Assembly: GCA_030706385.1 (NCBI GenBank)
Contig: JAUZOQ010000011.1
Location: 1-52,010, forward strand
Direction of reading: 5' to 3'
Length of the DNA stretch: 52,010 bases
Origin: Bacteroidota bacterium
Lineage (GTDB): Bacteria; Bacteroidota; Ignavibacteria; Palsa-1295
Of this stretch, positions 25,729-34,923 are shown piece by piece. The notes under the pieces were generated by a model. It did not search any database. It had not been told where the DNA came from and was given only the letters and a program-made list of their open reading frames with translations. A program made the translations under genes and the position numbers. Each line of letters starts with the position of its first letter. The first letter of the stretch is position 1.

Positions 25729-26478
25729 ATGCGACAATTCACCCCATATCGTCTCTTTGTTTGTGCTCTCGTTCTTGTAACGATACTTAATTCAGCGTTG
25801 GATGCACAAACCAAGGATACGACAGTCCGCAAAAGAGTGCCTCGAGAGAATGTCGGAATCGTGAAATCGCTGACGGTAATGCCCTATGCCACAATAAGCT
25901 ACAATTTCCAATCCGGACAGGCATTTCCTAAGGGGGCACAAGGAGTTGGCTATGGCTTCGGTCTTGCATTTGATCTGACCGAAGAAAAACAACCTGTCGG
26001 TGCCTACTTTGATTTTGCATATCAGGATATGCGCGCTTCGACGAACGACGGAGCTTGCAAGCTCATCAATCCTGACATCGATACCGTAACGGCGACTGTA
26101 CCGGTCACGCATTATTTTTCTTATGCGCTTTTCGAAGGGTTTGTGAAGCTTCAGAGCGCTAAGAGTAATGGATATTTTTTAATCGGCGCAAGTTTGGGTC
26201 TTGCGACCGAGGCGCTAACTGTGAAGGAAGGTCCGGGATTACCATTTTACTCTGATTGGCACGGCAGCGACTTCTATAATTCATTCCGGCTCGATATCCG
26301 CGGCGGCTTGGGTATTAAGCTCGGATATATTTCTGGCCACCAAGTCGTTTTCGAGGCGCGATTTGGTTATCCAGTTACGACGATCATCACCGATTATCAC
26401 GATATTTGTAACGGCTCGACGGCCCATGGCTCCTGGCGTGCTGTCACGATGCAGGGGAATATCGGTCTGAGGCTGTAA
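25729..26478 (+). CDS. Outer-membrane beta-barrel protein, third of three
   Basis: 249 residues from ATG 25729, one base after the previous stop; signal peptide MRQFTPYRLFVCALVLVTIL with cleavage near LDAQ. Strand-like segments (TVMPYATISYNFQSG, GYGFGLAFDL, GAYFDFAYQDMR, GGLGIKLGYISG) and the end MQGNIGLRL fit an OmpA- or PorT-like 8- to 10-stranded barrel. It has the same general design as the barrel protein downstream of rpmI, but I see no close sequence match between them. Function unknown; LemA follows after 36 bases. Confidence 0.7.
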   Translation: MRQFTPYRLFVCALVLVTILNSALDAQTKDTTVRKRVPRENVGIVKSLTVMPYATISYNFQSGQAFPKGAQGVGYGFGLAFDLTEEKQPVGAYFDFAYQDMRASTNDGACKLINPDIDTVTATVPVTHYFSYALFEGFVKLQSAKSNGYFLIGASLGLATEALTVKEGPGLPFYSDWHGSDFYNSFRLDIRGGLGIKLGYISGHQVVFEARFGYPVTTIITDYHDICNGSTAHGSWRAVTMQGNIGLRL

Positions 26479-26514
26479 TCTTTCAATTTTTTTTCGTTCA
26501 ATGCGACTATTCAT

Positions 26515-27183
26515 ATGAAAAAAACCTGGCTCATTCTCGGAGGAGTTCTCTTCTTTATTCTGATCTTATTCTTCTGGTGGAGAAGCACCTATAACGGCTT
26601 TATCACGAAAGAAGAAAATATCAAAGCCCAGCTCGGACAGTTGAACAACGTCTACCAGCAGCGACTCGACCTGATCCCGAATCTAGTGGCAACGGTTCAG
26701 GGTTCTGCAGCGGCCGAACGTCAAACCCTTGACGAAGTTATCGGTGCACGCGCAAAAGCGACGGGCGTAACGCTGACTCCGGAGGCTTTGAAGGACCCGC
26801 AAGCATTTGCAAATTTCCAGAAGCTTCAGGATAATGTATCAAGTGCGATCTCGCGATTGCTCGTCACAGTTGAAAAATACCCCGATCTGAAGTCTCAGGC
26901 AAATTTCTCAACGCTCATGTCGCAGATCGAAGGACAGGAAAGCCGGGTGAGAATCGAACGTAATCGTTACAACGATAATGTGAATGAGTACAACCGAAGC
27001 ATCCGCGTGTTCCCTTCGAGCATCATTGCAGGAATGTCGGGTTTTACGGCGTATCAATACTTCCAGGCAGCTGCCGGAGCAGAGAACGCTCCGAAAGTGA
27101 ACTTTGGACCCGAACCTGCTGCGCCGGGTGCTACACCAGAACCCGCTGCGGCACCGCAGAAGGGACCGGCACGTCCGAAATAA
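26515..27183 (+). CDS. lemA: LemA family protein
   Basis: 222 residues. The N-terminal membrane helix WLILGGVLFFILILFFWW is followed by the LemA signature YNGFITKEENIKAQLGQL and QQRLDLIPNLVATVQGSAA. Then come helical segments ending FSTLMSQIEGQESRVRIERN and NEYNRSIRVFPSSII. LemA proteins have a short outer N-terminus and a helical-bundle domain. Their role is unclear, but they are often found beside TPM-domain or HtpX proteins; neither is present here. The C-terminus is an Ala/Pro-rich tail. It may be read with the three barrel genes upstream, and a hairpin ends the transcript. Confidence 0.93.
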   Translation: MKKTWLILGGVLFFILILFFWWRSTYNGFITKEENIKAQLGQLNNVYQQRLDLIPNLVATVQGSAAAERQTLDEVIGARAKATGVTLTPEALKDPQAFANFQKLQDNVSSAISRLLVTVEKYPDLKSQANFSTLMSQIEGQESRVRIERNRYNDNVNEYNRSIRVFPSSIIAGMSGFTAYQYFQAAAGAENAPKVNFGPEPAAPGATPEPAAAPQKGPARPK

Positions 27184-27204
27184 TATCTGATTTAAGATTT
27201 ATTG

Positions 27205-27240
27205 GGCCGCGAGGATGAAAGTCTTTCGCGGCCTCTTCAT
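27205..27240 (+). terminator. Terminator-like hairpin between lemA and the convergent propeller gene
   Basis: GGCCGCGA (27205-27212) pairs perfectly with TCGCGGCC (27226-27233) around 13 bases, followed by TCTTCATTT. The stem is strong but the T-run is broken. It lies in the gap between two converging genes. Confidence 0.6.
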
Positions 27241-27268
27241 TTCTGCACTCGGGAAAGAGCTTGCCAAG

Positions 27269-30106
27269 TTATCGCAGTACTCGCAGAATTCCGATAACAC
27301 TCTTGCCTCCAACTCTGATCGAATAAATATAGGAGCCGGCCGTAAGAGATCTGCCATCGAATTGAATTTCATGAAAACCTTTGCCAAGTTCGCCATAAGT
27401 CCTGTTCTCAATTGTTCGCCCAAGGAGATCTGCTATGTCGAGAACAACCGGCGACTCATTATCTGTCATAAATGAAAATGTAGTTGTCGTTGAAAAAGGA
27501 TTGGGGTAGGCGGATATTCGCGTCTGCCTATCAGCGTTTTTAACTCCGCTCGTTCCTTTAGTCCTAAAGCTCCAGGTTTCCGACCAAAGACTCTCGCCTG
27601 CAGCATTCGCACCACCTGTACGCCAGAAATATTTTGTCCCAGGTTCTAGGGAGATCGGATATGCGAATGTTGTATCGCTCATACTGTCACGATCCATCAC
27701 GATCGAAGTGAACAACGAATCTTTTGCCAGCTCGAAGTGATACTTGCTTGTGCGCATGACTCTGCCCCAAATGAAAGTCGGTTGTTGCGGCACCGCTGTT
27801 GCCGTGTTCGCTGGAGCAATGAGTCGGGGAGCCGTTGGGGGGACGAGGTTCCGAAGTGGTGATTGCCACATGCCGCGTCCGAATGTTGCGGCGCGGATCA
27901 TTCCACTAGTCTCATTGATTTCCAGTTCGGTCACCGAGACATTGGGTAATTCAGTTATGAATGGCTCCCAGTCAGTCATCGTCTTATCACGATAGAAGAC
28001 TCCGATATCCGTCCCGATATAGATCCCATCGTTACTGCCACTTTCATAGATGATCGTGTTTACTGGGACATTTGGAAGGGTACCGGTTATGTTTGTCCAT
28101 GATATCCCTCCATTGGACGAGGTATAGACATGCTTGTGATCTGTGAATCCGGAAAACGTCAGCCAGACCTTTTGAGGATCGGTAGGACTGACTGCAATGT
28201 ATGTTAACGCCGCAGTATCTCCGGTAGGGGATCCTGCCGTTATGTCTTGCCAGGAACTTCCACCGTTCGTCGTTTTGAAAAGCTTGATGTATGTGCCGGC
28301 ATAAATAACGTTATCATTTGATGGTGCGAGGGCGAGTGATTTGAACTCGTCATTACCTGCAACAAGATGCCCGATACTCTTCCAAGTATCACCGCGGTTG
28401 GTCGATTTGTAGATGTCTTGATACGCAGCATAGATCGTTTCGGGATTTGTTGGATGAATCAAATACGGAGTGATCCAATAGCCTTTCATTGATGGTGCGA
28501 TATAACTTGTCGATGCTCCGGCGTCATCCGATCGAAAGAGATCGCCATTCTGCCATTCCATGTAAACGATGTTCTCATCGCTATAATCGACCAGGCATTC
28601 GCCACCATCGGCGCCGGGAAGGATATGATCCCAAATTCCGCCATCGCTTTTCTGCACTCCATTATCCTGCGCGCCTGCATACAGCAAGTCCTGTCGCACC
28701 GCGCCGCCGAGCCGATAGAACTGTGTGATCTGCAATCCGGCGGAAATATCGGTCCAACCTTTTCCGCCGTTGCTCGAACGGAAGATGCCGCCGTCATTGC
28801 CCGAATAATACAGGCCTGCATGCGGTGTGAACACGAAAGCATGATTATCGACATGGACACCGCTACCGATCGAAGCCCACGTTTTTCCGCCATCAGTTGA
28901 TTTTGCAAGAAACTGTTCGCCGATCACAACAGTATTGGCATCGATAGGGGAGACGGCAAGCACGAGATTGTACTCTCCGGAATTTCCGAATGGGAGATTC
29001 TTTGAAGTATCGAGAACTTGCGTAAAGTTCAGGCCTCTGTCCGTCGATCGATACAATCCATAGATCTGATTCTTCGCATGACTGATATAGAGGACATATA
29101 CGACGTTCGGATCGGCAGGTGTAACGCCGATCAACGTCCGGCTTACGTTATTGCCGACATAGGTCGGAAGAATAGAAGTGACCGTTGTCCACGTATCTCC
29201 GCCATCGGTTGAGCGGCGAAAATTTCCGTAGCCTGATGCATAAATGAGGGCCGGATCAGCCGGATTGTATACGATATGATAGATCGAGCCGCCATCTTTC
29301 TGTTCCCACGTTGTCCCGCCGTCTATAGATTTCTGTATTCCGCGCTGTGATCCGCCAAAGACTCCTGCGAGAACGATTTTAGAATCGGTGGGGGAAACTA
29401 CAACACATGGGATATTCATGCGCTCAGAAATGTCCCAGCTAAGACCGGTTTTCGACCAGGTTTGGCCGCCGTTCGTGGTTTTCATGATCCCATAGCTATA
29501 CGGATTGCCGTACATACCGGCATCTTTTGCATCACCTGTTGCCAGATAGATCTTCAAAGGGTCTTTCGGATCGATGGCAATATCTGATACGCCTAAACTG
29601 GGAAGATTATCTGTCAGAGGAATCCAGGTTGCTCCGGAGTTTTCTGATTTCCATAACCCGCCTTCCGGTGTGCCGACAAATATTTTCGTTGTGTCGCTCG
29701 GATGAAATCGGATAACATTCACGCGTCCTGTTCCGCCGTTATCTGCAAATGGAGAATCAAATCCAAACGGCCCCATCGGAGTCCATCGGCCGCCAATGAT
29801 CGAAAGCGTACTTGCTTTTTGATTCTGTAGGTGAGTTGCGTTATACTGTCCCAATTCGTCCAGCAATATCCCGGGTCTTGGCAGGATTCCGTTCTTGAGA
29901 AGTCTTGGAGTCATGCGATATTCCCATCGTTTGAAGCGGATATATTCGCCGTCGCTCTCTAAAGTATCAGCCGATGGATCGAGCGCATGTTTTGAATCCT
30001 CGAAAGTGCGGATTGTTGCCGGCTCATCAAGTTCTTGCGCTGCAATTGGAGTAATGAATACTGCCAAAGCCAAAGGTATGGGTAAGAATAGGTAGACTAA
30101 TTTCAT
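27269..30106 (-). CDS. VPS10/sortilin-like propeller protein with fibronectin type III and type IX sorting domains
   Basis: 945 residues from ATG 30106, with GGAG 9 bases upstream and signal peptide MKLVYLFLPIPLALAVFITP (cleavage near IAAQ). The frame continues 31 codons upstream without a plausible leader. Residues about 90-770 carry many Asp-box repeats (WKSENSGATW, MKTTNGGQTW, RRSTDGGDTW, LAKSTDGGKTW, FRSSNGGKGW, YKSTNRGDTW), which indicates a large ten-bladed or double propeller. Residues about 770-870 look like a fibronectin type III domain (PPTAPRLIAPANTATAVPQQ, FELAKDSLF). The last 80 residues (AYPNPFSTTTTFSF, LDIADLLGRTI, TAGSYIYSIRV) are the type IX sorting tail. A surface or released adhesin-like protein is likely; no catalytic residues recognised. 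Confidence 0.86.
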   Translation of the reverse strand: MKLVYLFLPIPLALAVFITPIAAQELDEPATIRTFEDSKHALDPSADTLESDGEYIRFKRWEYRMTPRLLKNGILPRPGILLDELGQYNATHLQNQKASTLSIIGGRWTPMGPFGFDSPFADNGGTGRVNVIRFHPSDTTKIFVGTPEGGLWKSENSGATWIPLTDNLPSLGVSDIAIDPKDPLKIYLATGDAKDAGMYGNPYSYGIMKTTNGGQTWSKTGLSWDISERMNIPCVVVSPTDSKIVLAGVFGGSQRGIQKSIDGGTTWEQKDGGSIYHIVYNPADPALIYASGYGNFRRSTDGGDTWTTVTSILPTYVGNNVSRTLIGVTPADPNVVYVLYISHAKNQIYGLYRSTDRGLNFTQVLDTSKNLPFGNSGEYNLVLAVSPIDANTVVIGEQFLAKSTDGGKTWASIGSGVHVDNHAFVFTPHAGLYYSGNDGGIFRSSNGGKGWTDISAGLQITQFYRLGGAVRQDLLYAGAQDNGVQKSDGGIWDHILPGADGGECLVDYSDENIVYMEWQNGDLFRSDDAGASTSYIAPSMKGYWITPYLIHPTNPETIYAAYQDIYKSTNRGDTWKSIGHLVAGNDEFKSLALAPSNDNVIYAGTYIKLFKTTNGGSSWQDITAGSPTGDTAALTYIAVSPTDPQKVWLTFSGFTDHKHVYTSSNGGISWTNITGTLPNVPVNTIIYESGSNDGIYIGTDIGVFYRDKTMTDWEPFITELPNVSVTELEINETSGMIRAATFGRGMWQSPLRNLVPPTAPRLIAPANTATAVPQQPTFIWGRVMRTSKYHFELAKDSLFTSIVMDRDSMSDTTFAYPISLEPGTKYFWRTGGANAAGESLWSETWSFRTKGTSGVKNADRQTRISAYPNPFSTTTTFSFMTDNESPVVLDIADLLGRTIENRTYGELGKGFHEIQFDGRSLTAGSYIYSIRVGGKSVIGILRVLR

Positions 30107-30205
30107 AGTGATTCTCCGGTTGCCCGAAAACATAATTGCGCTCTTTTGAAAGCAAGTGGAGGTCGGGAATAGTTCTGAAAAGGGCAGTGGAGTAACCAAC
30201 CTGTG

Positions 30206-32992
30206 TTACCATACCCACTCAGGGATTCGAACCACTGAACCTATTGCGCTACGGATCGGCTGCCAAAGTGCCCAGAATAAACTAACGTTAGGTTGCAGAA
30301 TTGCTGAGATCTCGCCTACGTGAAGAGGATGGTCAAGCTCAGGTATGTTATGGGAGCGCATGAATAGGCCATTGGCGAGAAAGGAGACGAAGCCAGGCGG
30401 GAAACGGTCCCACCGAAAGAATTTCACATGCAGACTATCGTACTGAGGAATGAGGGTGCCAGTCATGAGATTATCTCTGAGTTCAATATTGATCTGCGCC
30501 GATCGGATCGTCCCCGTAAGCGTGAATGGTTCGGTAAGCGCGAGGTATTCATTAAGAATCGAGGCATCCATACTTCCCGCTGTTCCGTGAATATCGAGAT
30601 GAAGGTGTGGATTTAGGAATTGATACTCGCCGGTGAAACTCACTTTACCGGCATTCATAACCATAAGGTTACCGCTAATAGGTGTTGATACTGTATCGCC
30701 GGCAATGCGCAAGTCGTTCGAGATAGCTCCCAGACGCGCATTCACGTGAGAAAGTGTTATGGTGCCCGGCTCAGTTGTATCGGGCCAGCTTTCCCGGAAT
30801 CGTATCTCTCCCTCGCGGAGGACTACGGCTTTCATGCCAACGGGAATTTGTATCATCCGGAATAATTCATGGGGGAATTTGTCGCTTGAAGTCCTCGGTT
30901 CTTCCGGACGTCGGCGATCGCCATAGACGTGCATTCTCCAATCCGCTACTAAAAGGCTATCGGCAAAAAGACCGAAGCCCAGAAGGAATTTCTTGTAATC
31001 CACTCCGCGGATCAAGATGCGCGGAGCGAATAGATCGATACGCTCGGTGCGATATTTAAATGCCGCACCAAAAGAATCCTCAGGGATGAGCGGATGAACG
31101 ATGAGCGAATCGATCGTCAGAGTACGCTTGCGTAAGTCCCCTCTAACTCCGCCTTCTCGGTAACTGTAAACAGCTCCTCGTGTCAGTTGCGTCATCGCTC
31201 CGATGGAGAACGTGCCGACTTCACTGAAGAGCATTCCACGGTCACGGATCCAGGAATTTCTGCTCAGGTCGAACTTCTTCAGTGAAATGTTGATGTTCGT
31301 GAGAGAATCTCCGGGACCGGAGGTGTTCGATGGATCATCGAGAACATGTATGCCATGGATGGATCCCGAATTCACTGTAACAGCTTCGAATTTTGCAGCA
31401 GGTAAGAGCAGTGGCAACGGATATTCGTGGATGCTGCGAATCGGTGCGAGAGGATCACTTGATAAAAGAGAATCGATGGAAGTTATCGGCGGTGCAACTC
31501 CCGCCGCCAGAAAGACCTGCGGCTTATTCAAAACGGCAGTCGATCCGAAAAGTCCCTCACGCATCAGTAACTTCCATATATCAAGACCGCCGATCTCTGC
31601 CGAACCGAGTTTGATGAGCTTGATACTTTTAAGTGTCGGAGTTATGCTAATGTCGGATGCTGACAACGTTCTTTCTGTTCCTCGAATCTTCCCGAGAACA
31701 ATAGTGCCAAGAGCCGTGTGGAGTACATTCCCTTCCGCCATTGTGTATCGCGCACTATCACTGAAGAATTTCGAGACTGCAGTAAACGGTGTCGCATGAT
31801 CGATCTTGAATTTCTTCAGCGTCATCGAAATTCGTTTAAGGGAAGTATTATCATGGCTATCCGGAAAGAGCGCAGAGATCTCAGCATTGCTGATATCGAC
31901 ATTATCCATTGAGACATCCGGTAATAGCGTTGGAAGAGGAATGAGATCTGATGCTGAGATGTGCCTGGCCGGTAGTTTGCTCAGTTGAACAACATCCTGA
32001 AAGTAGATCTTTGGAGAAGTTATTGTGACCAATCTGCCATGCAGGCCACGACCGGCAAGCGCTGAATACCAATCAAGGCCTATAAATTCGATATGATTGA
32101 TGACCGTACGCCGGATCTCTTGAATCGGAGTTGAACTTTCGACGAAGAAAACATTCATCGACGAATCGATCAGATCTCCTTCAACCGAGCTGACATGAAT
32201 GTCAGTGCTTCCAAGCGAATCGGTGTGGGATAGATCCTCCGCATGGAATGTAGCACTTTTGCAGAAGAAAGTCGGAGTCGTCTGCTTGAACCGAGACTCA
32301 TCAAGATAAAAATCGCGAAACTCAAGTGATGCTTTCTTGACCAGTACTCCACCACTATTGGCAGGCAAGCTACTCTTTCCGGCTCCGGCGGGGGAGGCGG
32401 TCTGCGGCACGCTTTCGGTCAAGTATACTTCAGCATTTTCTATCTTAATGATCTTCGATGAAACTGCCGGAAGAAAACTGGGTAGTAGCGTTGCATCTCC
32501 GGCAAACTTTGGCAATGTGCCCGGACGCAGATAGATCTTCGGTGAGCGTATGGTGATCGTACCGGCGAAGAGTCCTTGCTGGAAGATCAATTTCCAATAA
32601 TCAAGCCCGGCGATCATGACGGTATCGGTTGTAAGCCGATCCAACGGAGTAGCAACCCCAAAATTTTGTGAGGATGTATCGGTGGATCCTTCATCGGTCA
32701 TCCCGTTATCAACAATTCGGACTCCTACGAGGATCAAACTATCCTTACCTGGAGTGAGCGTGATGCTTTTCATCTGTAGCGCATACCTGCGGCCGAGCCT
32801 ATCGACGACCAATTGTTTAAGCTTTGGCTCTACAATAAAATGAATAACAGTGTTCGGATACGTCGTCAGAAGAATGCTTATGACGATGGCAGCCAGAATG
32901 ATTACTCCGGCAGCACTATACAAGATCTTACGAATTCTCGAGCGGGAGCCTCCCTTAGGAACGTCGTTCTTAATTTCAGCTTCGTTTTCCAT
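30206..32992 (-). CDS. AsmA/DUF748-like large envelope protein
   Basis: 928 residues from ATG 32992 (MENEAEIKNDVPKGG); a TTG 25 codons upstream is weaker. One N-terminal membrane helix (ILYSAAGVIILAAIVISILL) is followed by about 870 periplasmic residues made of repeated modules. Each module has a helical YWKLIFQQGLFAG-like segment, then an IRSPKIYLRPG-like strand: GLDYWKLIFQQGLFAGTITI, GLDWYSALAGRGLHGRLVTI, GLDIWKLLMREGLFGSTAVL and GVDYKKFLLGFGLFADSLLV. The end (FTGEYQFLNPHLHLDIHGTA, LTGTIRSAQINIEL) resembles the C-terminal AsmA/TamB-like region. AsmA-like proteins are thought to bridge the membranes for lipid transfer; that role is inferred here. It is divergent from the TIR protein. Confidence 0.75.
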   Translation of the reverse strand: MENEAEIKNDVPKGGSRSRIRKILYSAAGVIILAAIVISILLTTYPNTVIHFIVEPKLKQLVVDRLGRRYALQMKSITLTPGKDSLILVGVRIVDNGMTDEGSTDTSSQNFGVATPLDRLTTDTVMIAGLDYWKLIFQQGLFAGTITIRSPKIYLRPGTLPKFAGDATLLPSFLPAVSSKIIKIENAEVYLTESVPQTASPAGAGKSSLPANSGGVLVKKASLEFRDFYLDESRFKQTTPTFFCKSATFHAEDLSHTDSLGSTDIHVSSVEGDLIDSSMNVFFVESSTPIQEIRRTVINHIEFIGLDWYSALAGRGLHGRLVTITSPKIYFQDVVQLSKLPARHISASDLIPLPTLLPDVSMDNVDISNAEISALFPDSHDNTSLKRISMTLKKFKIDHATPFTAVSKFFSDSARYTMAEGNVLHTALGTIVLGKIRGTERTLSASDISITPTLKSIKLIKLGSAEIGGLDIWKLLMREGLFGSTAVLNKPQVFLAAGVAPPITSIDSLLSSDPLAPIRSIHEYPLPLLLPAAKFEAVTVNSGSIHGIHVLDDPSNTSGPGDSLTNINISLKKFDLSRNSWIRDRGMLFSEVGTFSIGAMTQLTRGAVYSYREGGVRGDLRKRTLTIDSLIVHPLIPEDSFGAAFKYRTERIDLFAPRILIRGVDYKKFLLGFGLFADSLLVADWRMHVYGDRRRPEEPRTSSDKFPHELFRMIQIPVGMKAVVLREGEIRFRESWPDTTEPGTITLSHVNARLGAISNDLRIAGDTVSTPISGNLMVMNAGKVSFTGEYQFLNPHLHLDIHGTAGSMDASILNEYLALTEPFTLTGTIRSAQINIELRDNLMTGTLIPQYDSLHVKFFRWDRFPPGFVSFLANGLFMRSHNIPELDHPLHVGEISAILQPNVSLFWALWQPIRSAIGSVVRIPEWVW

Positions 32993-33105
32993 GATCGAAC
33001 AGGCAGTTAGCGGGGAGGTTGTTTCACTAAACGAAGTACTGACGCCATCGGTTCGAAAAAGGAGCAAGTCTGCGAATCCTTCCCCTTCTCCGCCGTCTTC
33101 TGACG

Positions 33106-33113
33106 TATTTTTG
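33106..33113 (+). promoter_or_regulatory. TATTTTTG -7 box 7 bases before the TIR gene
   Basis: Exact TAnnTTTG match, with CCAGATC and then the ATG at 33121. No TTTG lies at the expected upstream distance, so the -33 half is not supported. The spacing would place the transcription start at or next to the ATG. Confidence 0.42.
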
Positions 33114-33120
33114 CCAGATC

Positions 33121-34869
33121 ATGCCGAACGACATCTTTATCTCCTATTCATCTCATGATCGTGAAAAAGCGCTTGCCCTAACGGAAGTGCTTCGAACGTT
33201 GGGTTATTCCGTTTGGATCGATAAGACAGGATTGGAGGGAGCATCGAATTGGTCCAAATCGATCGCGCAATCGCTTAGCGATTGCTCTGTGCTGATGCTT
33301 TTGCTATCGAATCATTCTCTTGCATCACGAAATGTCTCGAAAGAACTTTCCGTGGCTTCGGAGTTGAAAAAACAGATCCTTCCGATCGCTCTGGAGAAGA
33401 TCGATCTGCGCGACGAATTTCTCTACCACCTCTCAGGGCTCCAGCGCGTAAAGTTTGAAGATACTGAAGGAATTGTTGCTGCACTGAAAGCGATAGGTAT
33501 TACCGGAAGCATGGGGCGTAGCGAGATTGGTCCCGCGGTAAGGTTGCCCTCACCCGAGATCTCCTATCGGCTTGCCGTGCTTCCATTTGACGATCTCTCT
33601 CCGTTGCATGACAATGAGTGGTTCGCCGATGGGATGATGGATGAGCTTATCGGAACCCTCGGTTCGCTTAAGCAGATCCATGTCAATCCCCGGGCCGATG
33701 TTATATTCTACAAAAAGAATAAACCGAAACTCAGCGAACTTGCCGCCGAACTGAAGTGCCGGTATGTTGTCGATGGCGGCGTGCAAAAATCAGGAGAAAA
33801 AATACGCATCCGGGTGTCGCTCTCCGATGTGACTGAGCATAAGCAGATCTGGAGTGAAAAGTATGACGGGACGTTCGATGACATATTCGATTTTCAGGAA
33901 AAGACTGCCATCTCGATCACCGAAGCCTTACGGCTAACCTTAACGCCGGAAGAAGAGAAGAAAGTGGAGCACAGGCCAACACAGAATCCGGAGGCATACG
34001 AATTGTACTTAAAGGGTGAAGAGTATTATAGCCGCTCCACTCGTGCAGATCTTGAGCACGCCCTGGGATTATATGAAGAGGCGTTTCGCTACGATCCGAA
34101 GTTCGTCGAAGCCATTGCCATGGTTGCAACGACAAGTCAATCCCTTTACCGATTATATTCGCGAAATCAGTCCTGGCTTACGCGAGCAGACGAGGCTCTC
34201 CGGAAAGTTTTTGAAATAGAAGGCCGTACTGCGCGGTATTACGGAATTTCAAGCGCCGTTCACTTCGTCTGTGGCCGGTTTGATCTTGCACTTGCTGACG
34301 CCCGGCAAGCGATCGAGTTGGATTCGAATTATGTACAGGGATATGCCGCTCTCGGAACGGCTTGTCAATTGCTCGGAGATAAGGAGGGTGCTGTCGCCGC
34401 CTGGGAAAAAGTAGTCTCGATAAATGAGAATGATCGTCATGCACACTTCGGTCTCATTATCGTGCTTAGCGAACTTCAACAGCCTGAATATTTAAGAGCT
34501 GCTGCGCAAAGGGCCTTACCTATTTATGAACGTTACCTCAAACTCAATCCGGGCGATGATAATGCGCGAGTGGAGTATGCAACGATACTTGAATCGGCAG
34601 GAAAGATTGAAGAGTCTATCCGTCTGGCCGATGAGCTTGCTCTCAATACAGGATTGGATGGATTTTTGCTCTATAATCTCTGCTGTTTGTATATGCATTG
34701 TGGCAGGCAGGAGAAGGCTATGGAAATGCTCACTCGATCGATCCGGAACGGACATATAAATCTCGAACATATTCGTCGCGATCCCGATCTCGAGCCGCTT
34801 CGCGATTTACCTGAATTCCAGGTCCTTATGGAAGAACTAGGCGAGCGCTCAAAGCTCAAGGAAAGCTGA
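33121..34869 (+). CDS. TIR domain - TolB-like - TPR protein
   Basis: 582 residues. Residues 1-130 are a TIR domain (DIFISYSSHDREKALALTEV, YSVWIDKTGLEGASNWSKSI, LLLSNHSLASRNVSKELSVA). Glu39 in TGLEG lies where NAD-cleaving TIR domains such as SARM1 have their catalytic Glu. Residues about 150-272 are a TolB-like/FlgO-type domain (RLAVLPFDDLS, FADGMMDELIGTLG, RYVVDGGVQKSGEKIRIRV, QIWSEKYDG) as found in cyclase- and CadC-type sensors. Residues about 285-560 hold tetratricopeptide repeats (EAYELYLKGEEYYSRS, ALADARQAIELDSNYVQGYA). No signal peptide or membrane helix, so it is cytoplasmic. It could be a signalling scaffold or a stress/defence sensor; no known antiphage partner is adjacent. Confidence 0.87.
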   Translation: MPNDIFISYSSHDREKALALTEVLRTLGYSVWIDKTGLEGASNWSKSIAQSLSDCSVLMLLLSNHSLASRNVSKELSVASELKKQILPIALEKIDLRDEFLYHLSGLQRVKFEDTEGIVAALKAIGITGSMGRSEIGPAVRLPSPEISYRLAVLPFDDLSPLHDNEWFADGMMDELIGTLGSLKQIHVNPRADVIFYKKNKPKLSELAAELKCRYVVDGGVQKSGEKIRIRVSLSDVTEHKQIWSEKYDGTFDDIFDFQEKTAISITEALRLTLTPEEEKKVEHRPTQNPEAYELYLKGEEYYSRSTRADLEHALGLYEEAFRYDPKFVEAIAMVATTSQSLYRLYSRNQSWLTRADEALRKVFEIEGRTARYYGISSAVHFVCGRFDLALADARQAIELDSNYVQGYAALGTACQLLGDKEGAVAAWEKVVSINENDRHAHFGLIIVLSELQQPEYLRAAAQRALPIYERYLKLNPGDDNARVEYATILESAGKIEESIRLADELALNTGLDGFLLYNLCCLYMHCGRQEKAMEMLTRSIRNGHINLEHIRRDPDLEPLRDLPEFQVLMEELGERSKLKES

Positions 34870-34923
34870 ATCATTTACCGCTCCGAGTCGTATATTTTGG
34901 TCTCAACAATCTTTACAATCTCA

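Noticed and set aside
32992..33067. Longer TTG start of the AsmA-like gene
   Set aside because: The added 25 residues are not a signal or membrane segment and ATG 32992 directly precedes a plausible cytoplasmic head and helix.
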